Shown: piece by piece, positions 1 to 7,073 of the stretch
How positions within the stretch are numbered: the first letter of the stretch is position 1
How the letters are laid out: each line of letters starts with the position of its first letter
Origin: Onstottus_A sp049273835
GTDB lineage: Bacteria > Acidobacteriota > Blastocatellia > UBA7656
DNA length: 17,333 bases
Reading direction: 5' to 3'
Assembly: GCA_049273835.1 (NCBI GenBank)
Contig: JBASRM010000594.1
Coordinates: 1 to 17,333 of the forward strand
Position numbers and translations under genes: made by a program
Notes under the pieces: generated by a model
Databases searched by the model: none
What the model saw: only the letters and a program-made list of their open reading frames with translations
What the model was told of the DNA's origin: nothing

Positions 1-81
1 ACCGTAGACTGTCGAGTCTGCGGCCGTTCTCCTGAAACGCACTCGCCCTTTTGATCGTCCGCAGACTAGACAGTCTACGGT
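1..81. repeat. Palindromic repeat element, copy A
   Basis: A 23-bp left arm (1-23, starting ACCGTAGACTGTC) is the reverse complement, with one mismatch, of the right arm (59-81, ending GACAGTCTACGGT). A 35-bp loop separates them. Each arm also contains a small internal palindrome (AGACT, 4 bp, AGTCT), so the element can fold as one long hairpin or as two short ones. The loop shares blocks with the loop of copy B (192-276), including ACGCACTCGCC and TTTTGAT. This is the pattern of a dispersed REP/MITE-like element rather than a terminator. Copy A begins at base 1, so its true left boundary may lie outside the window. The relation to any transposase is unknown. Confidence 0.8.
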
Positions 82-188
82 ACGCCGTTCTTGGAAACTC
101 GGCAGAGTACGCCGTTCTTGGAAACTCGGCAGAGTACGCCGTTCTTGGAAACCCGGCAGGGTACGCCGTTCTTGGAAACTCGGCAGAA
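81..188. repeat. Four tandem 27-bp repeats
   Basis: Four head-to-tail copies of a 27-bp unit beginning TACGCCGTTCTTGG and ending CTCGGCAGAG occur at 81-107, 108-134, 135-161 and 162-188. Copies 1 and 2 are identical. Copy 3 has two substitutions and copy 4 differs at its last base. The array fills the space between two palindromic elements almost exactly. Because 27 is a multiple of three, the array reads as a nine-residue peptide repeat in an open frame, but there is no supporting start signal, so I treat it as non-coding. The unit resembles part of the palindrome loop (GCCGTTCT..GAAAC..TCG), suggesting that it arose from it. Confidence 0.9.
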
Positions 189-191
189 TGT

Positions 192-276
192 ACCGTAGAC
201 TGTCGAGTCTGCGGCCGTCTCCAGAGACGCACTCGCCAATCGATTTTGATGGTCCGCAGACTGGACAGTCTACGCT
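192..276. repeat. Palindromic repeat element, copy B
   Basis: This is a second copy of the element at 1-81. The left arm (192-214) is identical to the left arm of copy A, and the right arm (254-276) is nearly identical to that of copy A. The loop is 39 bp, slightly longer than in copy A, with compensating-looking changes in CTCC.GA.ACGC. The element ends only 13 bp before the ATG at 290, so it would lie in the 5' leader or promoter region of that gene. Whether it has a regulatory role or merely inserted there cannot be told from sequence alone. Confidence 0.8.
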
Positions 277-289
277 ACGTCGGTCCTTT

Positions 290-523
290 ATGACCCTTCG
301 AGCAATTAGCGTCGAATGTTACTCAGGGACACGAGCCGACGAGACACCACGGCGAATAATTATTGACGGACGCGAGCACATCGTTGCTCGCTTGCTAGCA
401 GAGTCTCTTGAGCTCCCGCAAGGATCGCATCACCAACGGCGCCGTTACAAAGTTCTGACTGATTCGGGCCTTGTCCTTGAAGTCGTGCGTGAGAGTGACG
501 GTGCCTGGTTCCTGCTGCCTTAG
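290..523 (+). CDS. Small uncharacterised protein, 77 aa
   Basis: The product begins MTLRAISVECYSGTRADETP and has the look of a small beta-rich domain. A Tyr-Ser-Gly-x-Arg-x-Asp-Glu-Thr-Pro stretch near the N-terminus is followed by a predicted strand-rich middle and a C-terminal Gly-Ala-Trp-Phe. The layout recalls small DUF6504-like bacterial proteins of unknown function, but I recognise it only by general pattern and would not assign a role. The frame stays open upstream through the palindromic repeat to an ATG at 188. I chose 290 because the upstream part would translate repeat DNA and the family-like sequence starts here. No clear Shine-Dalgarno sequence precedes this ATG. The gene converges on the pyruvate kinase gene, with 9 bp between the stop codons and no obvious intervening terminator. 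Confidence 0.6.
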   Translation: MTLRAISVECYSGTRADETPRRIIIDGREHIVARLLAESLELPQGSHHQRRRYKVLTDSGLVLEVVRESDGAWFLLP

Positions 524-532
524 CCGCAGATC

Positions 533-1978
533 CTACTCCACACTGAGCTCGCCGACTCGGTGAATCTTCATGGATAGGGATAAGACGATGTCGCTCACTC
601 GTCCGGCCATCACTACAACGAACTCGCCGCGTTCGGCAAGCTTGTGCTCGAGCAGAGCCTGGTCGGCCAGCGGAAGCAAGCCGTTCTCGATCGAGACCTT
701 ATCGCCGAGCGTGTAGGGCTCTACTCCCCAGATAACCGACAGTTGTCGGCGCGTACGATCGTTTTGTGTGAGCGCGATGATGCGCTGCGCGGGTCGAAGC
801 GCCGCCACCAGACGGGCCATATGCCCGCTGTGTGTGATTACCACGATCAAGCGACAACCTGCCTCATCCGCGGCAAGCACGGCGGCTTCGGCCACCGCCC
901 GCCCCTGAGAACGGGAACGCCGGCCCGCTCGCCCGGCTAAGTCCCTAGCCGGAACCCCCATCTCTTCGGTGGAGCAAATTATTCGATCCATCATCTTCAC
1001 GGTTTCGACCGGGAAACGCCCCACCGCCGTTTCGCCCGACAGCATTACGGCATCTGATCCGTCGAGTATGGCGTTGGCTACATCCGAAGCTTCAGCGCGA
1101 GTCGGCCGCGGGTTTTCGATCATCGATTGAAGCATCTGCGTCGCGGTGATCGTTACCTTTTGCGCGATCAGGCAGTCTCGAATAATTCTCTTTTGCAGTA
1201 CCGGCACTCGCTCCGGCGAAGTTTCAACCGCAAGATCGCCGCGCGCGATCATCACCCCGTCTACGACATCCAAAATGTTGGCAAAGTCGTCCACTGCTTC
1301 CGGCTTTTCGATCTTGGCGATCAACAGCGCCCTACCGCCAAAGGTTTTTATGAGGTCGCGCGCGCGGCGGCAGTCTTCGGCGCGTCTCACGAAGGACTGC
1401 GCAACCAAATCGACCCCGCGCTCGATGCCCAGTCGCAGATCGGCAATGTCCTTTTCGGTGATCGAAGGTATCGAAACTTGAACCCCGGGCAAATTAATGC
1501 CTTTGTGATCCGATAGCACCCCGCCGTGAATCACACCGGCGACCAATTCGGTGGACGTTGTTTCGAGAACCTGAAGCTCGATCTGACCGTCGTCGATCAG
1601 AATGCGATCTCCAGAATGCACGTCGGACGCAAGCTGCGGATAATTGGTTGAGAACCGCGCGGCGTCGCCCTCGATCTCGTCAGCAACGATTCGAATTTCC
1701 GAGCCGTCCGCGAGATAGGCACTGCCGGCGCGCAGCTTGCCCGTGCGAATCTTCGGCCCCGACAGATCAAGCATCACCGCGACTGGCCTCTCCAGCTCGG
1801 CCGCAAGGCCTTGAATCCGAGCTATGACCGCGCAGTGATGTTCGCGTTCGCCGTGAGACATATTGATGCGAGCGACATCCATCCCGGCAAGCATCAGTTC
1901 GCGCAGTTTCTCTATCGACTCGGTCGCCGGTCCGATTGTGGCGACGATCTTTGCTCGACTCATAGGCGTTGAGGGCAT
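533..1978 (-). CDS. pyk: Pyruvate kinase
   Basis: Cytoplasmic enzyme of the last glycolytic step: phosphoenolpyruvate + ADP gives pyruvate + ATP. At 481 aa it is full length for a bacterial single-chain pyruvate kinase. Visible signatures are the N-terminal substrate Arg in ARINMSHG (R37), LDLSGPKIRTG (about 71-80, start of the lid B domain), the active-site signature LLIAKIEKPEAVD with the catalytic Lys222 and metal ligand Glu224, ARGDLAVE with Asp248, and ATQMLQSMIENPRPTRAE (about 279-296). The C-terminal regulatory domain follows from about residue 345. The start at 1978 has an AGGG 7 nt upstream; an alternative Met lies five codons in. It is the last gene of a tight trio, 18 bp after the TlpA-like gene, so probably co-transcribed with it. 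Confidence 0.97.
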   Translation of the reverse strand: MPSTPMSRAKIVATIGPATESIEKLRELMLAGMDVARINMSHGEREHHCAVIARIQGLAAELERPVAVMLDLSGPKIRTGKLRAGSAYLADGSEIRIVADEIEGDAARFSTNYPQLASDVHSGDRILIDDGQIELQVLETTSTELVAGVIHGGVLSDHKGINLPGVQVSIPSITEKDIADLRLGIERGVDLVAQSFVRRAEDCRRARDLIKTFGGRALLIAKIEKPEAVDDFANILDVVDGVMIARGDLAVETSPERVPVLQKRIIRDCLIAQKVTITATQMLQSMIENPRPTRAEASDVANAILDGSDAVMLSGETAVGRFPVETVKMMDRIICSTEEMGVPARDLAGRAGRRSRSQGRAVAEAAVLAADEAGCRLIVVITHSGHMARLVAALRPAQRIIALTQNDRTRRQLSVIWGVEPYTLGDKVSIENGLLPLADQALLEHKLAERGEFVVVMAGRVSDIVLSLSMKIHRVGELSVE

Positions 1979-1996
1979 TACGGTACCCTAACTTTG

Positions 1997-2611
1997 TTAC
2001 GATCCGACCAACGCTTGATTGACCGCTTCGTCAAGCAGCTTTCCGTGAGACTGGCTGTAGCCGATCAGGTGCTTGATCAATCGACCGTCTCGGCCGAACA
2101 CAAGCGTCTGCGGAATCGTATCGTCGCCGGTTCCCAGGTAAGACGTAAACATATCATCTGTAGCGAGGCCTACCGTATAGTTGATGCCGTAATGATCGAT
2201 GAATTTGCGAATGTCTTCGGGCGAGGATTTGCCTCGATCGTCAATGTGCAACCCGATGATTTCAAGTCCGCGGTTCCGATTCTCTCTCGATAGCCGGGCA
2301 AGCTGGGGGGTCTCCTGCCGGCAGGGAACGCACCAGGTGGCCCAAAAATCCATCACCAGTACCTTGCCGCGATAGTCGGAGATCTTTATCGTGCGGCCTT
2401 CGACCGTTGGTATATCGACATCGGCCGGGACTCTAGTGGAAACAGGATTTGAAACTGGAGTACCGGGCAGCACTACGTTCGAGTCGGTTTTTTCTTCTGG
2501 ATGCGCGGTCAACAGTGTATAGCCGATTGTGGTTATCAGTGCGATCACGACGACGGTCGCAATAATGCGACCCGGCGTCCACAAGGATTGTTCCGTGCCG
2601 TCTTCAGCCAT
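1997..2611 (-). CDS. TlpA-like membrane-anchored thiol-disulfide oxidoreductase
   Basis: A 204-aa protein with a short cytoplasmic N-terminus, one hydrophobic anchor (about residues 14-35) and an extracytoplasmic thioredoxin-fold domain of the AhpC/TSA-redoxin (TlpA/ResA) type from about residue 58. The active site is WATWCVPC (Cys94 and Cys97), and the cis-proline loop TIPQT (Pro167) is present. The family reduces or isomerises periplasmic disulfides, for example during cytochrome c maturation; the substrate here is unknown. The frame is open upstream to 2851, but that extension is the yacG gene read in another frame. The ATG at 2611 is supported by an AGGAG 6 nt upstream. The gene lies between yacG (38 bp upstream) and pyk (18 bp downstream). 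Confidence 0.93.
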   Translation of the reverse strand: MAEDGTEQSLWTPGRIIATVVVIALITTIGYTLLTAHPEEKTDSNVVLPGTPVSNPVSTRVPADVDIPTVEGRTIKISDYRGKVLVMDFWATWCVPCRQETPQLARLSRENRNRGLEIIGLHIDDRGKSSPEDIRKFIDHYGINYTVGLATDDMFTSYLGTGDDTIPQTLVFGRDGRLIKHLIGYSQSHGKLLDEAVNQALVGS

Positions 2612-2617
2612 TTCTAT

Positions 2618-2622
2618 CTCCT
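2618..2622 (-). promoter_or_regulatory. Shine-Dalgarno of the TlpA-like gene
   Basis: AGGAG on the minus strand, 6 nt before the ATG at 2611. It decides the start in favour of the 204-aa protein rather than an 80-residue longer reading that overlaps yacG. Confidence 0.75.
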
Positions 2623-2649
2623 GCCACGCCGCGGCGATTCGAAACCTCC

Positions 2650-2823
2650 TCAATCCTGCTCCGCGATTTCGGTATCCTCGGAGACGTCCTTGAGTGGAAT
2701 CGAGACGCTGTACTCCTCGCTTGCCCACCTGGCGAGGTCTATGATCCGGCAGCGCTCGGAGCAAAATGGCCGGTCGGGATTGTCCTGCCAGGTTGTTGGT
2801 TTTTCGCAGATTGGGCACTTCAT
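2650..2823 (-). CDS. yacG: DNA gyrase inhibitor YacG (zinc-finger protein)
   Basis: A 57-aa protein beginning MKCPICEKPTTW. It has the full YacG/DUF329 pattern: Cys3-x2-Cys6, then NPDRPFCSERC with Cys21-x3-Cys25, giving a four-cysteine zinc site, followed by RIIDLARWASEEYSV, the conserved Ile-Asp-Leu-x-x-Trp helix. In E. coli YacG binds the GyrB C-terminal region and inhibits gyrase; that function is taken from the family. The gene is short and lies in a frame overlapped by a longer spurious extension of the TlpA gene, so it is easily missed. Only a weak GAGAA lies near the start. It is the first gene of the apparent yacG-tlpA-pyk operon and follows a 105-bp spacer carrying two hairpins. Confidence 0.93.
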   Translation of the reverse strand: MKCPICEKPTTWQDNPDRPFCSERCRIIDLARWASEEYSVSIPLKDVSEDTEIAEQD

Positions 2824-2846
2824 GATCGATTCTCTGATTAATCATT

Positions 2847-2893
2847 CCCAACTTCAGTTGGGAGGATTTGCCGGCGTTTTCAACGTCGCCGGC
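2847..2893 (-). promoter_or_regulatory. Two hairpins in the spacer before yacG
   Basis: The spacer between the DPP-IV-like gene and yacG holds two inverted repeats: CCCAACT/AGTTGGG (2847-2853 and 2856-2862) and GCCGGCG/CGCCGGC (2870-2876 and 2887-2893). On the minus strand the GC-rich one comes first and is followed by AAATCC; the second is followed by AATGATTAAT. Neither has a clean run of U, so termination after the peptidase gene is possible but unproven. They could also lie in the 5' leader of the yacG operon. Confidence 0.45.
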
Positions 2894-2928
2894 GGATCCA
2901 AAAGCCCACTTCCTTCCTCGTTTGTGGC

Positions 2929-5058
2929 TTACCGACTCGATGCGCCTGCCTGAGTGCGTTCGCTCATGACCAGGTTCTCGATAAAGAACTCCATCATCCG
3001 ATCAGGCTTGAGAGCCGAGTGTCCCAGATCAGGGCCGATCTGCACTTCGAAACTCTTCCCGGCCTTTTGCAAAGCCTGAATTAGCTGCATCGAGTTGTTC
3101 GGGTGCACGTTGTTATCGGCCGTGCCGTAGTAAATCATCAAACGACCCTTGAGCTTGTCCGCGAAGTTCATCGCGTTTCCAGCTTCGTAGCCTTCCTTAT
3201 TCTCCTGGGGAATCCACATGTAACGCTCGGTGTAAATCGTGTCATAGTTATACCAGGAAGTTGGAGGTGAAGAAGCCGACGCCGCCTGAAACACGTCCGG
3301 ATATCGCAACAAACACAGCGCGGAAGCATAGCCCCCGTACGAACTCCCGTAGATCCCCACATGATGCTTGTCAACGTAGGTCCTCTCACCCAATGCTCTC
3401 ACGCCCGCGGCCTGATCGTCGATCTCCGGCACTCCCAGTTTCAAATAGATCGCATCGAGGAAGCGCTTTCCGCGACCACCCGCGCTGCGCGAATCAAGAG
3501 TGGCGACCAGGAAGCCATATTCGGTGAGCAAACTCGGCAAAGTAAAAGTCTCTCTTGCGCCGTTTGTCGCCGGGCCGGCGTAGACGCTGATCAGCAGCGG
3601 ATATCTCTTCGTTGGATCGAACCGCGACGGGAAGTGGAGCAGCCCGTGAAGCTCGGTGACTCCGTCAGCGGCCTTGTACTTGATCAACTCCACGCGCTTC
3701 AACCCGAGCTGCTCAAACTTGCCGGTGTCGCTCTTGGCTAACTCCTCAATGACCTTACCATCGGCGTCCATCAACCGGGTCTCCGGCGGAATGTCATGGG
3801 TCTGAGCCACATCGATGAAATGTTTCGCATCGGGCGCGGCATCCAGCGTGTGATTGAACGCTGGATCCGTCAGGCGTTTGTCGCCCTTCCCGTCGAGGCC
3901 AACGCGATGAAGCTGGAGCTTCATGTGATTGTCGCCGTCGCGAGCCGTGTAGTACAGCACTCCCGAGTTCTCCTCCACGCTTACAATGGTTCCGACTTCA
4001 AACCGGTGATCGGTGAGTGTAGCCAGCAGCTTCCCGGTCAGATCGTACAGATAGAGGTTCTTCCATCCCGTCCGTTCGGAAGTCCAGATGAACCGCTTTC
4101 CGTCTTTGAGGAATTTCATCGTCGGGGAGTTTTCCGTCCAGCTCGCAGGCCACTCTTCTCGAACGATGACTCGGCACTTGCCGGTCTCGGGACTTGCAGC
4201 GGTGAACTCCATTATGTTCTGACGGCGATTGGTTCGATTGAACAGCAACTCGCTGCCGTCGGGTGACCAGGCGACGTTGTATGCGTAGTGTCCCACCACC
4301 GAGTTTTCAAACGGCTTTCCGTCGCGCACATCGAGCTTTACGGTCTTCCTGGTTTCGACGTCATAAATCAGAAGGTCGGCAATCGGATTTGCGACGCCGG
4401 CCTTGGGATAAGCCTCGATGTCCGTCCGGCTCTGGAGCTTTGTCTGGTCGAGCTGGAGGTAATAGTCAGGCACCCGGCTCTCATCGAAGCGATAGAAGGC
4501 TATCTTTTTGCTGTTGAGGGACCACCACATCGCAGTAATCTGATTGAGTTCTTCGCCGTAAACCCAGCTCGCGGTGCCGTTCTTGATGCGAGTCTTCTCG
4601 TTGCCATCGGTTGTAACCGCGATTTCACCGGCCCCGTTTGAATCACTCAGCCACAGATTGCGATCGCGATGAAAGGCCTTCAGCTTGCCGTCGGGTGAGT
4701 TGGCAGACTCGTATTGCCGGCCGCGTACCGGGCCGCCGTCGCGTCTGCGACCTCCCGGTCTCTGGACCTCGGCAGGCGCCGGTCCGACTTCGGTCTTGGT
4801 GCGAGTCGGGATGTCATAGCGGTAGGCCTTGCCTTCCGCGTAGTATTCGAAGGCCTTCCCGCCATCGAGCCATTTCACCGCAAGGGACCCGGACTTTACC
4901 GAGGTGGGAATCTCCCTGGACATTTTCTGGTACTGGTCGTACCCGGCCATTGTCTTCAGGCGATCCTGCCCGAACGAAGCTATCGGCGACAGGCCGAGCG
5001 CGATGGTGAGCGCGAACAGAATGGTCTTCTTCAAAGGGATCGCGATCGTGTTCTGCAT
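2929..5058 (-). CDS. Secreted dipeptidyl-peptidase IV-like serine peptidase (S9B)
   Basis: A 709-aa protein with an N-terminal signal peptide (hydrophobic core about residues 11-28, cleavage probably after ASFG). A DPP-IV-type beta-propeller (about 40-480) precedes a C-terminal alpha/beta hydrolase domain (about 490-700). The catalytic triad is visible: Ser573 in GSSYGG, Asp648 in YGTADNNVH and His680 in LGHSAL. The pair Glu169-Glu170 in WVYGEEL matches the DPP-IV glutamates that hold the substrate N-terminus, so release of N-terminal dipeptides, often with Pro or Ala second, is the likely activity. A small Gly/Arg-rich insert lies at about 99-115. AAGGAG is 9 nt before the ATG. The gene sits 92 bp after the M14 peptidase gene and is probably part of the peptide-scavenging group. 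Confidence 0.94.
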   Translation of the reverse strand: MQNTIAIPLKKTILFALTIALGLSPIASFGQDRLKTMAGYDQYQKMSREIPTSVKSGSLAVKWLDGGKAFEYYAEGKAYRYDIPTRTKTEVGPAPAEVQRPGGRRRDGGPVRGRQYESANSPDGKLKAFHRDRNLWLSDSNGAGEIAVTTDGNEKTRIKNGTASWVYGEELNQITAMWWSLNSKKIAFYRFDESRVPDYYLQLDQTKLQSRTDIEAYPKAGVANPIADLLIYDVETRKTVKLDVRDGKPFENSVVGHYAYNVAWSPDGSELLFNRTNRRQNIMEFTAASPETGKCRVIVREEWPASWTENSPTMKFLKDGKRFIWTSERTGWKNLYLYDLTGKLLATLTDHRFEVGTIVSVEENSGVLYYTARDGDNHMKLQLHRVGLDGKGDKRLTDPAFNHTLDAAPDAKHFIDVAQTHDIPPETRLMDADGKVIEELAKSDTGKFEQLGLKRVELIKYKAADGVTELHGLLHFPSRFDPTKRYPLLISVYAGPATNGARETFTLPSLLTEYGFLVATLDSRSAGGRGKRFLDAIYLKLGVPEIDDQAAGVRALGERTYVDKHHVGIYGSSYGGYASALCLLRYPDVFQAASASSPPTSWYNYDTIYTERYMWIPQENKEGYEAGNAMNFADKLKGRLMIYYGTADNNVHPNNSMQLIQALQKAGKSFEVQIGPDLGHSALKPDRMMEFFIENLVMSERTQAGASSR

Positions 5059-5110
5059 TGTCTAGCTCTCCTTGACTATGTGCTCTTCGTCGGATGCGCG
5101 TTACAAAACA

Positions 5111-5126
5111 GTGACAAAGTGACAAA
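5111..5126. repeat. Tandem 8-bp direct repeat upstream of the DPP-IV-like gene
   Basis: GTGACAAA occurs twice head to tail (5111-5118 and 5119-5126) in the 92-bp gap between the M14 stop and the DPP-IV-like start, about 55-70 bp before that ATG. On the transcribed strand it reads TTTGTCAC twice. It could be a binding site or carry a -35-like TTGTCA, but no good -10 partner was found. Confidence 0.5.
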
Positions 5127-5150
5127 AGTTCCGTAGAAAGGTCAGAGTCA

Positions 5151-6791
5151 TCATTGATGAAGACCGCGGCCCGCCGCCTGAAAATCAATCATCAACTTAC
5201 AAATCGGATGAACTTTGCCCTCCCCGAGATACCCATCCAGGAAGTTCCAGGTCGTCAATCCATCATCGCTCTCTGGCTCAAGCAGGTAAGCCGCGAGCCT
5301 GCCCAGCGGTTGCGCCGCTCGAACGATGATCGAGCCCGCATTAAATGTCATCGTCTCTTTCTTGTAGTGACCGATAAGAGCGATCGTTGTATGTCCCTGA
5401 AACGGCCGCGCTGCTTTCTTTACGCTCTCAATCACGAAGCTCTCGACCTCGGTCGTCAACGGCCCAGTCAACTCTTCAACAGCGATGCCGTGCTGAAGCA
5501 GCTTCTCGATCACGACTCGCGTGCCGTCTTCGCGGCGGAACAGATAAGCTCGCGCCATCGGAACACTGCGCCTGGCGGCGAACAGCCCGAAATCCTGCAT
5601 CGCAACCTTCGTGAACTTGTCCTCCGCCATCACGGTCATATCCCTTCCCGAGCGCGGATTCTTAACCTTGGTAACTTCGCCGACCAATATTTCAACCGGC
5701 TTTGAAAGAGGCTTCATTTCGTATTCGACACCCATCGGCGCCGGTGAGCCGCTCAGCCCGCGCCGGACCGTATCGAGATCGACTTGATCCGCAAGCTGGG
5801 CCATCTCAGCGCCGTGGGCAGCCGAGTACTTGAGAATCTCCTCGACAAACGCTTCGGTCGCCTCGACCCGGCGTCGAAAATCGAGATAGCTGTACGCCTC
5901 AGACAGAATCGTCAGCCGATTGCGGAAGCCAACATAGTTCTGGCCGATTCGGGGCTGATGAGTGAACGCTTCCCAGCGTCGCGTGTCCGGTTCTCCCGGC
6001 TTCGGCGCAGGACCTTCGAAGTTGCCATAGTAGTAACTTCGGAACTTGTGCTGTGAGAGCATTGCCTTCGCTACTGCCGGCATCATCTTCTCGCGATGAT
6101 AGGCGATGATCCGCGGATCAACCGAGGGGTTGAGTGGGATCGAATACGTCAGATGATATCCGTGATAAGACCCGTTGGTCGTGTGCAAATCGACAGTCAG
6201 GTGCGGGTCCCACTGATTAAAGAGCCGCACCAGCGACTGGGCCTCCGGTGACTCGAGTTTTATGTAATCACGGTTCAGGTCGAGGCCCTTTGAGTTTTCG
6301 CGCACACCGACGCCGCCGAGCGGGCCGTTCTGGGCAGTCCGATTCATCACGCTGATCTTCTCGTTGCCATCGGCGTTGTAGATCGGCGCGATCAAAATGA
6401 TGAGTCGGTCCAGGAGCGAGCGCAGATCACCAAGCACGATGCGACGGGCAAGGTGTTGCATCGCTTCTTTGCCTTCGACTTCGCCCGCATGAATGTTCGC
6501 AAACACGAAGACGACAGGCTTGCCCGACGCTCTCGCATCGCGAGGCTGGGAGATAGGAGGATCGCTGAGTATCACCAGCGGAAGAGCCCGTTCTTCGACC
6601 GAATGCCCAAAGGTCTCGACCCTGACGATCGGGCTTCGCTTTTGCAGCTCATCGAAGAAACGCAGAACATCTTCATAGCGGCTCGTCTCTTGGTAGTTGG
6701 TGATCTCGGCTCGCGATTTCAAGTTGTTGTCCTGGGCCTGCGACGCAATGTTGAGCAGCAACAGCGCTGCGATTGGCATGGCAGTTCTCAT
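5151..6791 (-). CDS. Secreted M14-family zinc carboxypeptidase
   Basis: A 546-aa protein with a signal peptide (MRTAMPIAALLLLNIASQAQ). The M14 metallocarboxypeptidase domain occupies about residues 30-330: zinc ligands His101 and Glu104 in NIHAGEVEGKE and His203 in DLHTTNGSYHG, Asn173-Arg174 in DLNRD for the substrate carboxylate, and Glu298 in ILSEAYSY as the likely catalytic glutamate. The C-terminal part (about 330-546) has no recognised catalytic motif and is probably an accessory beta-rich domain found in this long M14 subgroup. The expected role is removal of C-terminal residues from peptides outside the cytoplasm. No strong Shine-Dalgarno precedes the ATG at 6791, and an alternative Met lies four codons in. 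It has its own candidate promoter (6863-6891) and precedes the DPP-IV-like gene. Confidence 0.93.
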   Translation of the reverse strand: MRTAMPIAALLLLNIASQAQDNNLKSRAEITNYQETSRYEDVLRFFDELQKRSPIVRVETFGHSVEERALPLVILSDPPISQPRDARASGKPVVFVFANIHAGEVEGKEAMQHLARRIVLGDLRSLLDRLIILIAPIYNADGNEKISVMNRTAQNGPLGGVGVRENSKGLDLNRDYIKLESPEAQSLVRLFNQWDPHLTVDLHTTNGSYHGYHLTYSIPLNPSVDPRIIAYHREKMMPAVAKAMLSQHKFRSYYYGNFEGPAPKPGEPDTRRWEAFTHQPRIGQNYVGFRNRLTILSEAYSYLDFRRRVEATEAFVEEILKYSAAHGAEMAQLADQVDLDTVRRGLSGSPAPMGVEYEMKPLSKPVEILVGEVTKVKNPRSGRDMTVMAEDKFTKVAMQDFGLFAARRSVPMARAYLFRREDGTRVVIEKLLQHGIAVEELTGPLTTEVESFVIESVKKAARPFQGHTTIALIGHYKKETMTFNAGSIIVRAAQPLGRLAAYLLEPESDDGLTTWNFLDGYLGEGKVHPICKLMIDFQAAGRGLHQ

Positions 6792-6862
6792 AACCCATTC
6801 ACGCTGACCTTTAGTAGCGTCAATTCCATTCTTGAACCATTGTTGAATGCGGATTTGGCGGA

Positions 6863-6891
6863 AGTTTACTTATCGAAAGAGTGTTTGACAA
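6863..6891 (-). promoter_or_regulatory. Candidate sigma-70-like promoter of the M14 gene
   Basis: On the minus strand TTGTCA (5/6 match to the -35 consensus, 6886-6891) is followed after 17 bp by TAAACT (4/6 to the -10, 6863-6868). Transcription would start about 65 nt before the M14 start codon. This is pattern matching only. Confidence 0.4.
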
Positions 6892-7073
6892 CGGGCGGGC
6901 CGCTTTTGCCTTTTGTGTGAAACGTCGAATGGTACTGACCTGTACTTCCGCCCCTCCGTGGCCACCTCTCTCGACCCTGTATTGTCCAAGTCCCAACAGC
7001 AGAAGTCCCAGACTCAACCGCGGTAGACGGGGTATCTAATTACCCTCACCAGGAAGATGCTCACTGGAATGTG

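Noticed and set aside
1..276. CRISPR array
   Set aside because: The 27-bp units are directly adjacent with no unique spacers, and no cas genes are in the window.
51..293. 80-aa open frame containing a nine-residue repeat (YAVLGNSAE) four times
   Set aside because: It is the 27-bp tandem repeat read through in frame, plus palindromic element sequence. There is no ribosome binding site, and the repeat length of 27 keeps all frames in phase.
2612..2851. N-terminal 80-residue extension of the TlpA-like protein
   Set aside because: It overlaps yacG in another frame, reads as an Arg-rich non-protein sequence, and a good AGGAG precedes the internal ATG at 2611.
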